Program-made: the position numbers and the translations under genes
Virus record (IMG/VR): IMGVR_UViG_3300034375_012477
Location: 1 to 24,201 of that record
Strand: one strand, 5' to 3'
Source of the DNA: a virus
Length of the DNA: 24,201 bases
The notes under the pieces: model-generated
What the model saw: only the letters and a program-made list of their open reading frames with translations
What the model was told of the DNA's origin: nothing
The model's database searches: none
In this document: positions 14,418 to 21,448 of the stretch, piece by piece
Layout: each line of letters opens with the position of its first letter
Position numbering within the stretch: position 1 is the first letter of the stretch

Positions 14418-14426
14418 AATGAACAC
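14418..14426 (-). other. Major capsid gene exon 1 (three codons)
   Basis: GTG TTC ATT, preceded by GGAGG ten bases upstream (14437-14441 region) and by an in-frame TAA, so the gene must start here. The T at the end makes the U-G pair of intron helix P1. AGTGTT, which includes the start codon, can pair with AACACT about 20 nt upstream, placing the ribosome-binding site in a loop. Confidence 0.65.
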
Positions 14427-14466
14427 TTTAGTTTATCCTCCAGTGTCAGTGTTTTTATCGGGTGAA

Positions 14467-14491
14467 AGATAAAGACACATGTGTCTTATCT
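14467..14491 (-). promoter_or_regulatory. Hairpin in the capsid gene leader
   Basis: AGATAAGACACA and TGTGTCTTTATCT form a 12-bp dyad with a single bulged T around a CACATGTG centre, about 40 nt before the capsid start. It may be an RNA-stabilising or processing hairpin, or a weak terminator of the Ala/Gly-rich gene; the following TTTC is too short for a good terminator. Confidence 0.4.
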
Positions 14492-14524
14492 AAAACAAAT
14501 TCTAGCAGGTAATAAGCTTTAAGC

Positions 14525-15106
14525 TTACATATACTGCATAGTAGGTGCTTTATAGCGTGCACCAGGGGAGTTGCTAGATCCGTAGGATTCAGGATCAATA
14601 GCCATTCCTTGTTGGAATCCAGGGACACCCAGTGATTCAGGGATTGCACCAAGCGCTAAACCTCCTAGTCCAGCAGCAGCCGCAGATGCTGGCACTAAAC
14701 CAGCTGCAAGTCCCTTAGCAACATTCTGCTGAACAGCTTGGCTTGGGAAAGGAAGTGCAGCTGAAACTCCAGCTAAAGGATCACCAAATAAACGAGCATC
14801 TACTGCAGAAACTGCATCAGCTCCAATATTTGCAGCTTTGCGACGCAAGCTATCTTGTGGAAGATCGCGTGCCACGTCACCAATCTTGTTCCCAAGACGA
14901 GTAACTTGTTTTTGCGCCGCTGCAACTAAAGCAGGGTTGTACTTACCTGCAAGTGCACGGGCTCCTAATAGTCCTGCTGCGCCGCCCAAAGCACCAGTAC
15001 CTGCAGCAAGTGCAGCAGATCCTGGATCTTCATTCTGAGAAAGGGCATACCCGCCGGTCAGCAAACCAGCTGCAGCGGGTACACCGTATCTATAAGCGCC
15101 ACGCAT
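14525..15106 (-). CDS. 193-residue Ala/Gly-rich protein between scaffold- and capsid-type genes
   Basis: Starts MRGAYRYGVPAAAGLLTGGYALSQ with a GGAG six to seven bases before the ATG. Three Ala/Gly/Leu segments (near residues 10-25, 33-53 and 130-153) are hydrophobic enough to be membrane or fusion-like helices, separated by a charged helical part with KQVTRLGNKIGDVARDL. The C-terminus is polar and Tyr/Pro-containing. Similar Ala/Gly-rich proteins in phages are often minor internal virion proteins. The start lies 4 nt after the stop of the scaffold-like gene, and the capsid leader follows. No family recognised. Confidence 0.65.
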   Translation of the reverse strand: MRGAYRYGVPAAAGLLTGGYALSQNEDPGSAALAAGTGALGGAAGLLGARALAGKYNPALVAAAQKQVTRLGNKIGDVARDLPQDSLRRKAANIGADAVSAVDARLFGDPLAGVSAALPFPSQAVQQNVAKGLAAGLVPASAAAAGLGGLALGAIPESLGVPGFQQGMAIDPESYGSSNSPGARYKAPTMQYM

Positions 15107-15110
15107 GGAA

Positions 15111-16064
15111 TCACTCCATTACAAACAGCTTGTTGGAAACCACTTGAGGCTGAGCGTTATTCAGGAGACGCCATGCCTGGCTGGGATCCACATCCATTTG
15201 TTGCTTAAAGCTGCCCCAGAAGTTTTCAGGTTGCTGAGGAGCTGCTGCGGTAGGAGGAGCAGGGAATTGACCCAGGGCAGAATCAATCGGTGCAGTGGGA
15301 TAACCACGGGTTTCCAATTGAGCCTCATCCTCATACACAGGATAGGGACCCTCAGGACCAAAGAACTTCAGCGTGTAATCGCTAAGTACATCGGGATTGG
15401 TCAGGATCTCGTTGTATGCCAGGTTCTCCTGGTGCTCATTAACACTGAATTCGGCATAGCCATTCAGCAGTTCTTGTGCTTTGCCACCCCAGGCAACAGC
15501 ACTATCCAGCATATCTTCCAGCTGGAGAGCATAATTATTTAGAATTGCGGGAGCTTCTGTTCCGTACGCGCTTACCACGTTCCGGCTTTCCGGGCTCCAA
15601 TCCAGGAGATCCGCTACGTCCTCCAATGATTGAATCGAGGAAGTTTGGGAAGAGTTGGGCGAGTAGGCCTGGTTGGGTAATGAGGTCTGCGGAGCCGATT
15701 GTTGCGTACCCAGGTTGCTGGGAAGCTGGCCGTAGTTGGCTGGACTGTATTGCGTCGTCTGAGACGGTTGACCCTGGAACGGGGATTGAACTGGTGCGCT
15801 CAGCAGATTCACCACCTTGTTGAACGCCGATTCCCATGGGTTGCCCTGGGCTTCCGGTTGGGATTGGGGGGCGTACTGCGTAGGGGCTGATTGGTAGCTG
15901 GGGGCTGCCTGTGGTACCGCCTGAGGGTAACTGGTACCCACCTGATACTGGACTGGTGCTGCCACTGGAGCTTGCGCCGGAGCCGGAGCCACGTAGCTGC
16001 TCGGAGCCACCGCTGCCGGAACTTGGCTCGTCTGTGGGATCGATTGGACGGTAGCGTCCTGCAT
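15111..16064 (-). CDS. Scaffold-like protein, 5' half overprinted on the portal-like gene
   Basis: A 317-residue protein with two parts. Residues 1 to about 165 are Pro/Gln/Ala/Ser-rich and disordered in character. The rest is folded and acidic, with SLEDVADLLDWSPESRNVVSAYG, then a helical ALQLEDMLDSAVAW segment and FSVNEHQENLAYNEIL. Position between portal and major capsid, acidity and low complexity suggest a scaffold or assembly protein, but no signature proves this. The ATG at 16064 has an excellent AAGGAG seven bases upstream. The first 530 nt are also coding in the portal-like frame (this gene is in the +1 frame), and the shared stretch is unusually GC-rich for the window. Confidence 0.7.
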   Translation of the reverse strand: MQDATVQSIPQTSQVPAAVAPSSYVAPAPAQAPVAAPVQYQVGTSYPQAVPQAAPSYQSAPTQYAPQSQPEAQGNPWESAFNKVVNLLSAPVQSPFQGQPSQTTQYSPANYGQLPSNLGTQQSAPQTSLPNQAYSPNSSQTSSIQSLEDVADLLDWSPESRNVVSAYGTEAPAILNNYALQLEDMLDSAVAWGGKAQELLNGYAEFSVNEHQENLAYNEILTNPDVLSDYTLKFFGPEGPYPVYEDEAQLETRGYPTAPIDSALGQFPAPPTAAAPQQPENFWGSFKQQMDVDPSQAWRLLNNAQPQVVSNKLFVME

Positions 16065-17811
16065 AACTCATCTCCTTTTGTAAGGCTTCTAATGTTCGAT
16101 ACAGATATGGTGTTAGATCCAATCTGGGATCCGCAGCCATCGGTAGATCCGGTGCTTGCGGGTGAGGAGTCTGCATCATTCCCCCCACTAGACGAGCAAA
16201 TTGAGAGTAAGCACCCTGCAATTCGTTCACCATCCTGAATGGGAACCCAGATAGCATCTCGGCTCTTTCCTCATCCGTTTTAGAAGGGAAGAGGTACTTC
16301 AGTGCTTCAATGCTATCAACACCTAATTCCTGAAGGTTTCTTACAACAATAGAGTTGTTAAGAATATCTTGCGTGGAATCTTCATAGACGGGACCAAGCC
16401 AACGCCATAAAACAGTTAGATCCCCATCAGGAATTAACCCAACAACACTTGGTGGTATTTGTTGAGTTTCCACACAAGCTAACATAAGTTTCTTCAATTG
16501 TTCGTTATATTGACTTAATGCATCTTCGTATGCAGCCTGTTGTTCAGGTGGTGCATCATCAGGTAATTCAACTGGTTTCTCCATACCAGCAGCAGCCGCA
16601 AGTGTTGTTTTAAACAGCTGCTCTTCTTGATAAATAATAAGTTCTAGACAACGACAAATACCGTGGGTGTAAATGGCGTTTGCTTTCTTCTTTGATGTGG
16701 CGGCAACGCGGCCAAACAATGATTTGTATTCAGTTGCAGTAACACCTGCAGAAATTGACAACTCATCCACGCCACCAAGAGCGGTACGGATCTCTTCCCT
16801 ATACTGACGGGCAAATGCGTTTTGATCACCTGTAATAGCATCTGGAACAATATAACCAACACGATCGTTTGGTTCCAGGTTTGCAATAACTCTTGGAACC
16901 CTGATCTGACCATCCATGCCACGGCTGACTGGATCAGCTTTAAACATGGAACGGCTCATGGGCGAAGGGCTCATGAAACCTGAGTTAGCAGCAATAGATG
17001 GCCGTTGAACGGACATATCACCACCTGCTTCCATTAAGTCGGTTTTAGGCCGAGAGGAAAGCAATGTTGGATTACCAAAAAAGGTAATGTTCTTGCGCAT
17101 CGTGCGCATTAAATCATCATGGGTGCAGATGTGATTTGCCATTTGGTCAAATTCACCCACCCCTTCATTGGAGAAGCCTTGGGCATTGTTGATGATCTCA
17201 ACACATGGAATAAAACCAAGGCTATTTTTTAACTTCTTTGTATTGCCCGTTAGGGCATAAGTGGGCATATCAAAATTTAATTCTGCATCAGAATGAGTTT
17301 CTTCAATTTCTCTTCCTTTAATAGATAAACGAATATAGCGTTTTGCTCCAGGGCTATAAGTACTTTGTGTACCTGAAATACTCGTAGTATTAATTGCTTC
17401 GCCGAAACCGTTGCCTTTACGTACCTTATAACTGTAGATAATTACAACTTCATCAAGTTCGCCATCAACGTTGTAATAGGCACGATATTCGTGATCACGA
17501 AAATAGTAAAGCCGATAGTTCTGTTTAGTTGGCCGAATGTAAAAAAGACCTTTTCCATCACATAAAAAGTATTCCCAGATGGAATCCAAACGGGTATCAA
17601 TCTTGTTGTACTTTAGTACGCGATCGATAAAGTCCTTTCGTTGAGCACCAAAGTTATCCTGGCCTGCAAAGAATTCAACTCCTTGGCGAATGCCAAAAAG
17701 TTTCATTTGTGCTACGTGGGACGCAACAATGCCCGTATCAACAACAATGTTGCTATCTTTATCCAGATAGGCATTGATAATTTCTTGAAGCCGGGCTCTA
17801 GCGTCCGCCAT
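15535..17811 (-). CDS. Portal-like protein
   Basis: A 758-residue protein downstream of the terminase and upstream of scaffold- and capsid-type genes, the standard portal position. Features consistent with a portal: an N-terminal helical region, a beta wing (FYIRPTKQNYRLYYFRDHEYRAYY), a TIL-like central part (IANLEPNDRVGYIV), and a helical stem/crown region near residues 340-560 with repeated Gln/Leu/Ala heptads. The portal would be the ring through which DNA enters the head. The recognisable protein ends near MSYAGRYRPIDPTDEP (about residue 582); the last 176 residues are Ser/Gly/Pro-rich and basic at the very end, and lie entirely over the scaffold-like gene in another frame. The ATG follows AAAGGAG at good spacing. 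The portal call rests on size, context and general pattern. Confidence 0.8.
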   Translation of the reverse strand: MADARARLQEIINAYLDKDSNIVVDTGIVASHVAQMKLFGIRQGVEFFAGQDNFGAQRKDFIDRVLKYNKIDTRLDSIWEYFLCDGKGLFYIRPTKQNYRLYYFRDHEYRAYYNVDGELDEVVIIYSYKVRKGNGFGEAINTTSISGTQSTYSPGAKRYIRLSIKGREIEETHSDAELNFDMPTYALTGNTKKLKNSLGFIPCVEIINNAQGFSNEGVGEFDQMANHICTHDDLMRTMRKNITFFGNPTLLSSRPKTDLMEAGGDMSVQRPSIAANSGFMSPSPMSRSMFKADPVSRGMDGQIRVPRVIANLEPNDRVGYIVPDAITGDQNAFARQYREEIRTALGGVDELSISAGVTATEYKSLFGRVAATSKKKANAIYTHGICRCLELIIYQEEQLFKTTLAAAAGMEKPVELPDDAPPEQQAAYEDALSQYNEQLKKLMLACVETQQIPPSVVGLIPDGDLTVLWRWLGPVYEDSTQDILNNSIVVRNLQELGVDSIEALKYLFPSKTDEERAEMLSGFPFRMVNELQGAYSQFARLVGGMMQTPHPQAPDLPMAADPRLDLTPYLYRTLEALQKEMSYAGRYRPIDPTDEPSSGSGGSEQLRGSGSGASSSGSTSPVSGGYQLPSGGTTGSPQLPISPYAVRPPIPTGSPGQPMGIGVQQGGESAERTSSIPVPGSTVSDDAIQSSQLRPASQQPGYATIGSADLITQPGLLAQLFPNFLDSIIGGRSGSPGLEPGKPERGKRVRNRSSRNSK

Positions 17812-17843
17812 TAATTATTCTCCTTTTTTAAATAGTAGCAGCT

Positions 17844-18188
17844 TCAGGAGACAGTTTTGTTCTGGAATCCCATCGGCATTTGTGTCATTGGCATGGTCAT
17901 TGCACCAGCGTTGCCCATAGGTGCCATGCCACCCATACCAAAAGCTAAAGGAAGTTGCGGTCCACCGGGCATGATTCCACGGCGACGTAGTTCTTCATTT
18001 AGTTGTTGATTCTGTTGCGTGCCGCCTTCATATATTTTTCTCAGCTGCTCACCAGAGCGTCCACCAAGGGCACCTGCGCCACGGTTGATATCAAAGCTAG
18101 GGTTACCAGCCATCATCATTGGGTTCATGCCAGGGTATGCTACTTGGCCTGGAGCACCCGGCACATTTTGATATCCACTAAAACGCAT
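17844..18188 (-). CDS. 114-residue Gly/Met/Pro-rich protein
   Basis: Low complexity at both ends (starts MRFSGYQNVPGAPGQVAYPG and contains many Met-Pro and Gly-Met pairs) with a short charged helix in the middle (GRSGEQLRKIYEGGTQQNQQLNEELRR broken at Gly-Gly). A GGAG lies about 10 nt before the ATG. It lies 32 nt before the portal-like gene and is probably a minor virion or assembly protein. No family recognised. Confidence 0.6.
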   Translation of the reverse strand: MRFSGYQNVPGAPGQVAYPGMNPMMMAGNPSFDINRGAGALGGRSGEQLRKIYEGGTQQNQQLNEELRRRGIMPGGPQLPLAFGMGGMAPMGNAGAMTMPMTQMPMGFQNKTVS

Positions 18189-18214
18189 TTTTAATCATCT
18201 CCAATTTTTTTATT

Positions 18215-18397
18215 CTAATCCTCTATAACTTCATATGCATTGATGTCATTCAATTTAGTAATGACAATGCCTTCACCACGGAAATCATAATTTAAAACAT
18301 CGCCTTCTTGCCAGGCCAGATCTTCGAGTACCTCATCTGGAAGGGTAATGAAACAATCACCGTTATCATCTTCTTGTACTTCGATGACGTAAGTCAT
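18215..18397 (-). CDS. AbrB/MazE-type small protein
   Basis: The 60 residues follow the swapped-hairpin AbrB/SpoVT pattern: a first strand YVIEVQEDDNGDCFITLPDEVL (usual form: G-x-I-x-I-P-x-E-V), then LAWQEGDVLNYDF (usual form: L-G-x-x-E-G-D-x-L) and a last strand GIVITKL. AbrB-like proteins bind DNA or neutralise a toxin. This one is very acidic and has few basic residues, so DNA binding is doubtful. I remember similar short proteins in other cyanophage genomes. The start overlaps the stop of the membrane/coiled-coil gene (ATGA) with GGAAGT upstream. No toxin-like gene is adjacent. Confidence 0.7.
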   Translation of the reverse strand: MTYVIEVQEDDNGDCFITLPDEVLEDLAWQEGDVLNYDFRGEGIVITKLNDINAYEVIED

Positions 18398-18690
18398 TTT
18401 ACTTCCAGTAGTTTTTCAATTAGTTTATCAAGCTTTGTATTGATTTGACTAAGATTGTCATGCATCTGTTGGATTTCTCTAAGAAAATCAACTTTTAATA
18501 CGTATTCCAGGGGCATACGCTTCACGTCGTTTTCCAAAATGTCAATCCTTCTTTTTTGCGAGCCGACATAATTAAATACTTGTTGGATCTGTTCTGATTG
18601 ACGGCCAAGTATTTTAGTTGCCATCCATCCACCGCCAGTTACAGCAGAAACAACAGCTGTAATGCCGATTGCAATATATTCAGGTCCCAC
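18394..18690 (-). CDS. Single-span membrane protein with coiled coil, possible holin or spanin-like role
   Basis: 98 residues: a hydrophobic N-terminal segment (about residues 5-27, IAIGITAVVSAVTGGGW) that fits one transmembrane helix, then a long charged helix with heptad-like spacing (QIQQVFNYVGSQKRRIDILENDV, then HDNLSQINTKLDKLIEKLLEV). This topology occurs in phage lysis accessory proteins and in membrane-anchored packaging or superinfection proteins; the sequence does not decide which. It starts with a GTG at 18690 without a clear Shine-Dalgarno, 32 nt after the large terminase gene. Confidence 0.6.
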   Translation of the reverse strand: MGPEYIAIGITAVVSAVTGGGWMATKILGRQSEQIQQVFNYVGSQKRRIDILENDVKRMPLEYVLKVDFLREIQQMHDNLSQINTKLDKLIEKLLEVK

Positions 18691-18722
18691 AATAATATCG
18701 GTATTTTTTTCTATTCTAAAAG

Positions 18723-20249
18723 TTAGTAATCAACCTGAAGCTTACCTTTACGCATTAATCCGTTAATCATCCAAACCAACGCATCAACACAGTCATCATG
18801 ACTGCTAACACCAAAGTTGGTAAGCTCTTCAAACATTGCAGTGAAGTTGCGGTAACGATTGAAGATAATCTTGCGATCTTCAAACAAACCCATGCAACCA
18901 CGGAAACGTGCCAACTTATCTGCACGGAATCCTTTGACAGGATGCCAATTTAAGTTATAAAGATTTTCATTGTTTAAACAAACGCGTTTGAAGTCAGCTT
19001 CCAGTGATGCCTGGTACTGTACAGCTTCTGAGTAAATATCACAGGTGGAATAAGTAGGAAAATAATTACCTTGTTCATCGCGTCCAAGGATGGACCAATC
19101 ATTAAGTAGTTCCTTGAGGGCATCAAGTTTTTCAAGGTTACCCATTACTCGCAATCTGCGGTAATCAATAACGTGAATGCGATCCTCGATGCGACCACCC
19201 AGAACCATAACGGTATAATCATTTTTCTCTTTCGTACCAGCAGATAGGTCAACCCCTACAGCAAGCGTGTCAAACTCCGTAGAGATCTCAGCTTTAACAA
19301 TAAGTTCTGGCGCCAGGGACAATTCATTCTGTCTGACGATTTGATTCATGTACTGAAAAGAAAAAGCAATAGGTGCTTGTCGTTTCTTTTCCTTTAAATA
19401 GTCCAACGACCACATATCTGGCCAGTATGAAACTTCATCCCCTGTTTTGGGATCAGTAAGAATTGCAGATAACACGATCTGCATCCAATTGTTTTGTGGG
19501 TTAAAAGTAGTTGAATGAATATCGTCATGTCGGAAGCGTGTACCAAGGCAGATGGCACGTGCTCCTTCAAACATGGTTGGTGCAATCACTGCATTCCAGT
19601 TGTCCTGCATCTGTTTACGGATGTCTGGATTAGCAATATCAGCGGCTGATTTAATTGCGTCATCAATGATTACCAGGTGAGAACGTTTTGATGTCACCGA
19701 ACCTTTGAGGCCCGCTGCACATAAAGTAAATTGCTCTTCACCAGTGGTATCAATACCAGCAAACTTATGGTCAATAGACCAGTATTCATTACTGGTTACG
19801 TTTTTAAGAAGGCGTACTTTAGGGAAAACTTCTTGATATCTTTTGCTTTCAATGATTCGTTTGATGGTTGCTGACTTGGAACGAGCAATATCAACCGTAT
19901 AAGAAAGGTAAAGAATTTGCAGCGGTTTCTTTGCCATGGTGTGTACACCAATGGCCCATGCAGTAAATAATCCAAGGATGGTTGATTTAGCTGAACCTCG
20001 TGGAGCCAATAGATCAATATTGGGGCCAGCAATCTTTACTAAACAACTACTATCTTCTTGCGTTACAAAGTGCCGATGCCATTCTTTATGATGCTCGGCA
20101 GGTGGTTTATCTGCTACATACTCACAAAAGAAACCAAAATCATCCCTTGCTTTTTCCAGGGATTCAAGGTTTCGTGGAACTCTAATTTGTTGCCTGCGTG
20201 CAGCAGCTTGTGCATTACGTCTATAAGCAAGATGTTGATAAGCAGGCAC
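18723..20249 (-). CDS. terL: Terminase large subunit
   Basis: The 508-residue DNA-packaging motor. Visible motifs: Walker A with LLAPRGSAKST (residues 80-90, Lys88), Walker B HLVIIDD (191-197), coupling motif CLGTRF (234-239), and the RNase H-like nuclease acidic residues in VGVDLSAG (Asp334) and in SSHDDCVDAL (Asp485, Asp486, Asp489). The ATPase drives DNA into the head through the portal and the nuclease cuts the concatemer. The start is a GTG at 20249; a 10-bp inverted repeat (20250-20284) ends exactly before it, and no Shine-Dalgarno lies at normal distance. A GAGG-containing purine stretch lies just beyond the repeat. Putative small-subunit and charged small proteins precede it in the same direction. 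Confidence 0.95.
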   Translation of the reverse strand: MPAYQHLAYRRNAQAAARRQQIRVPRNLESLEKARDDFGFFCEYVADKPPAEHHKEWHRHFVTQEDSSCLVKIAGPNIDLLAPRGSAKSTILGLFTAWAIGVHTMAKKPLQILYLSYTVDIARSKSATIKRIIESKRYQEVFPKVRLLKNVTSNEYWSIDHKFAGIDTTGEEQFTLCAAGLKGSVTSKRSHLVIIDDAIKSAADIANPDIRKQMQDNWNAVIAPTMFEGARAICLGTRFRHDDIHSTTFNPQNNWMQIVLSAILTDPKTGDEVSYWPDMWSLDYLKEKKRQAPIAFSFQYMNQIVRQNELSLAPELIVKAEISTEFDTLAVGVDLSAGTKEKNDYTVMVLGGRIEDRIHVIDYRRLRVMGNLEKLDALKELLNDWSILGRDEQGNYFPTYSTCDIYSEAVQYQASLEADFKRVCLNNENLYNLNWHPVKGFRADKLARFRGCMGLFEDRKIIFNRYRNFTAMFEELTNFGVSSHDDCVDALVWMINGLMRKGKLQVDY

Positions 20250-20284
20250 AGTTAGTATTCATTCGTTATAAATAAATACTAACT
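20250..20284 (-). promoter_or_regulatory. Inverted repeat ending at the terL start codon
   Basis: AGTTAGTATT and AATACTAACT are perfect 10-bp arms around a 15-nt loop, and the GTG start follows with no gap. The 5' arm overlaps the stop codons of the two upstream frames (20279 and 20284). A GA-rich stretch with GAGG lies just 5' of the stem, so the hairpin could bring it near the GTG. The function is inferred. Confidence 0.55.
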
Positions 20285-20656
20285 CATTCGTCGTCCTCGT
20301 CCTCTTTCTCGTCCTTGCCCTTGCGATTCTTCTTCTGCTCCTTGTACTTCTTCGCTTTCTCTAAAGCGGCCTTCCGCTTCTCCTTGTCCGACATCTCGCT
20401 GCCGTCCTCTTTCTTGGCCTCCTTCTTTTTGAAGTACTCCAGAAGCTGGGGCGGCATTTTGTTCTTGCTCATTTTCTTTGTTATCTAATAAGGCATTCAT
20501 TACCTCTTGACCACGAGAAACCTTGGGATCAAGAGGAGTAGGTTTCTTGATACCAGCTGATTGTTCGCGGTTTTTATTTAATTGACGAACAACTTCGAAT
20601 AAACGTCCGGCAATATTTTCTCCATATTCTGGAGGTTGCGGAGGTGGTTTTCTCAT
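20279..20656 (-). CDS. 125-residue protein with a Gln/Glu/Arg-rich tail, overlapping a second gene
   Basis: The first 65 residues look like ordinary protein (starts MRKPPPQPPEYGENIAGRLFEV, then VSRGQEVMNALLDNKEN). The last 60 are low complexity (Glu, Gln, Gly, Arg) and coincide with the 62-residue gene read in the +1 frame. Either the gene really extends through the overlap, or its natural end is near the start of the nested gene and the extension is forced by the Lys/Glu codons of the other frame. It has no clear ribosome-binding site. It lies between the putative small terminase and terL. Confidence 0.5.
   Translation of the reverse strand: MRKPPPQPPEYGENIAGRLFEVVRQLNKNREQSAGIKKPTPLDPKVSRGQEVMNALLDNKENEQEQNAAPASGVLQKEGGQERGRQRDVGQGEAEGRFRESEEVQGAEEESQGQGRERGRGRRMS
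20284..20472 (-). CDS. 62-residue charged protein nested in the +1 frame
   Basis: Starts MSKNKMPPQLLEYFKKKEAK and continues as a Lys/Glu-rich helix (SDKEKRKAALEKAKKYKEQKK) with an acidic end (KEDEDDE). The MPPQLLEYF start reminds me of small conserved cyanophage proteins encoded near the terminase, so this frame is probably the functional one over these bases. It lies wholly within the 3' half of the 125-residue frame. AAAGAAA is the only, weak, ribosome-binding site. The function is unknown; charged helical proteins of this size can be packaging accessories. Confidence 0.6.
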   Translation of the reverse strand: MSKNKMPPQLLEYFKKKEAKKEDGSEMSDKEKRKAALEKAKKYKEQKKNRKGKDEKEDEDDE

Positions 20657-20674
20657 GTTACCAGTCTACGTGAA

Positions 20675-21271
20675 TTATTCTTCTAACTGCATGTGGGACC
20701 ACACACTCATTGATGCTTCTTCCAATGGAATTTCAATTGGATCATCTTTGAAGATAGTAATTAGTTCACGGATGGCACGATCAGCACCAGCCATCAATAA
20801 ACCTTTTCTATCCTTGATAGAAGTAGAAAGCTCAACTTGAGCAATGGTGCCACGTAATTCTTTTTGCATTGATGCAATACGTGCTACACCAGCATCACGT
20901 TTGACAAGACCATTATCAACATCCTGCCTTAGCTTACGGATGTCTTCTTGCATCTCATCAATTTCATACAACAAAACCTTCCTGTGGTCAGGTTTTGGAT
21001 AATTTTTATTTAACCAGTGGTCACAACCAGTGATGCTTCCGTTGTAACGCAAAAACCTGGCATAAAGATAACATTCAATTACAGAGAAGTTCTCTGCGCA
21101 AAAAGATTTAAATGCTTCTTCAGTTGGTGAATCTAAATTGTCTAGCCAACGATCAAATATCTCAATATCGATATGCTCGTTGTGCTTGGCTGTAGTCACG
21201 GGCTTCGTCGCTTTCGCCGAAACGCTGTGCTTGCTCTGCAGACTTTCTTTGTTCTTCACCTGATTTACCAA
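20675..21271 (-). CDS. Putative terminase small subunit
   Basis: A helical protein of up to 198 residues. The middle (IFDRWLDNLDSPTEEAFKSF, then FSVIECYLYARFLRYNGSITGC) is like an HTH-type DNA-binding head. A coiled-coil part follows (LLYEIDEMQEDIRKLRQDVDNG, then ARIASMQKELRGTIAQVEL), and a C-terminal helix pair may contact the large subunit. That plan, and the position before terL, fit a small terminase that recognises viral DNA; this is inference. The frame opens at a TTG at 21271, but the first part overlaps the upstream gene by 110 nt; a GTG at 21199 gives a more compact start (174 residues). Confidence 0.55.
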   Translation of the reverse strand: MVNQVKNKESLQSKHSVSAKATKPVTTAKHNEHIDIEIFDRWLDNLDSPTEEAFKSFCAENFSVIECYLYARFLRYNGSITGCDHWLNKNYPKPDHRKVLLYEIDEMQEDIRKLRQDVDNGLVKRDAGVARIASMQKELRGTIAQVELSTSIKDRKGLLMAGADRAIRELITIFKDDPIEIPLEEASMSVWSHMQLEE

Positions 21272-21446
21272 TAGTTTCCCTTTCTTGGGTACCAGCTTCC
21301 CTCATCTTTTCTTTAGATGAGCCAACAGATACATCTTGGAAGATCTTAACAGCTGAAGCAGCTTTACGCGCTTTATCCTCATCGAAGAATAAATCATACG
21401 GATCAGGATTTTCCGCGCTTTCAAAATAAAACGGCTCTTCTTGCAT
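21162..21446 (-). CDS. 94-residue charged protein of unknown function
   Basis: Acidic at the start (MQEEPFYFESAENPDPYDLFFDEDKAR) and Gln/Glu/Arg-rich helical toward the end (EEQRKSAEQAQRFGESDEARDYSQAQRAYRY). AAGGA lies about 8 nt before the ATG, a good ribosome-binding site. Its last third overlaps the possible N-terminus of the putative small terminase. It lies 2 nt after the 61-residue gene. No family recognised. Confidence 0.6.
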   Translation of the reverse strand: MQEEPFYFESAENPDPYDLFFDEDKARKAASAVKIFQDVSVGSSKEKMREAGTQERETIGKSGEEQRKSAEQAQRFGESDEARDYSQAQRAYRY

Positions 21447-21448
21447 GG

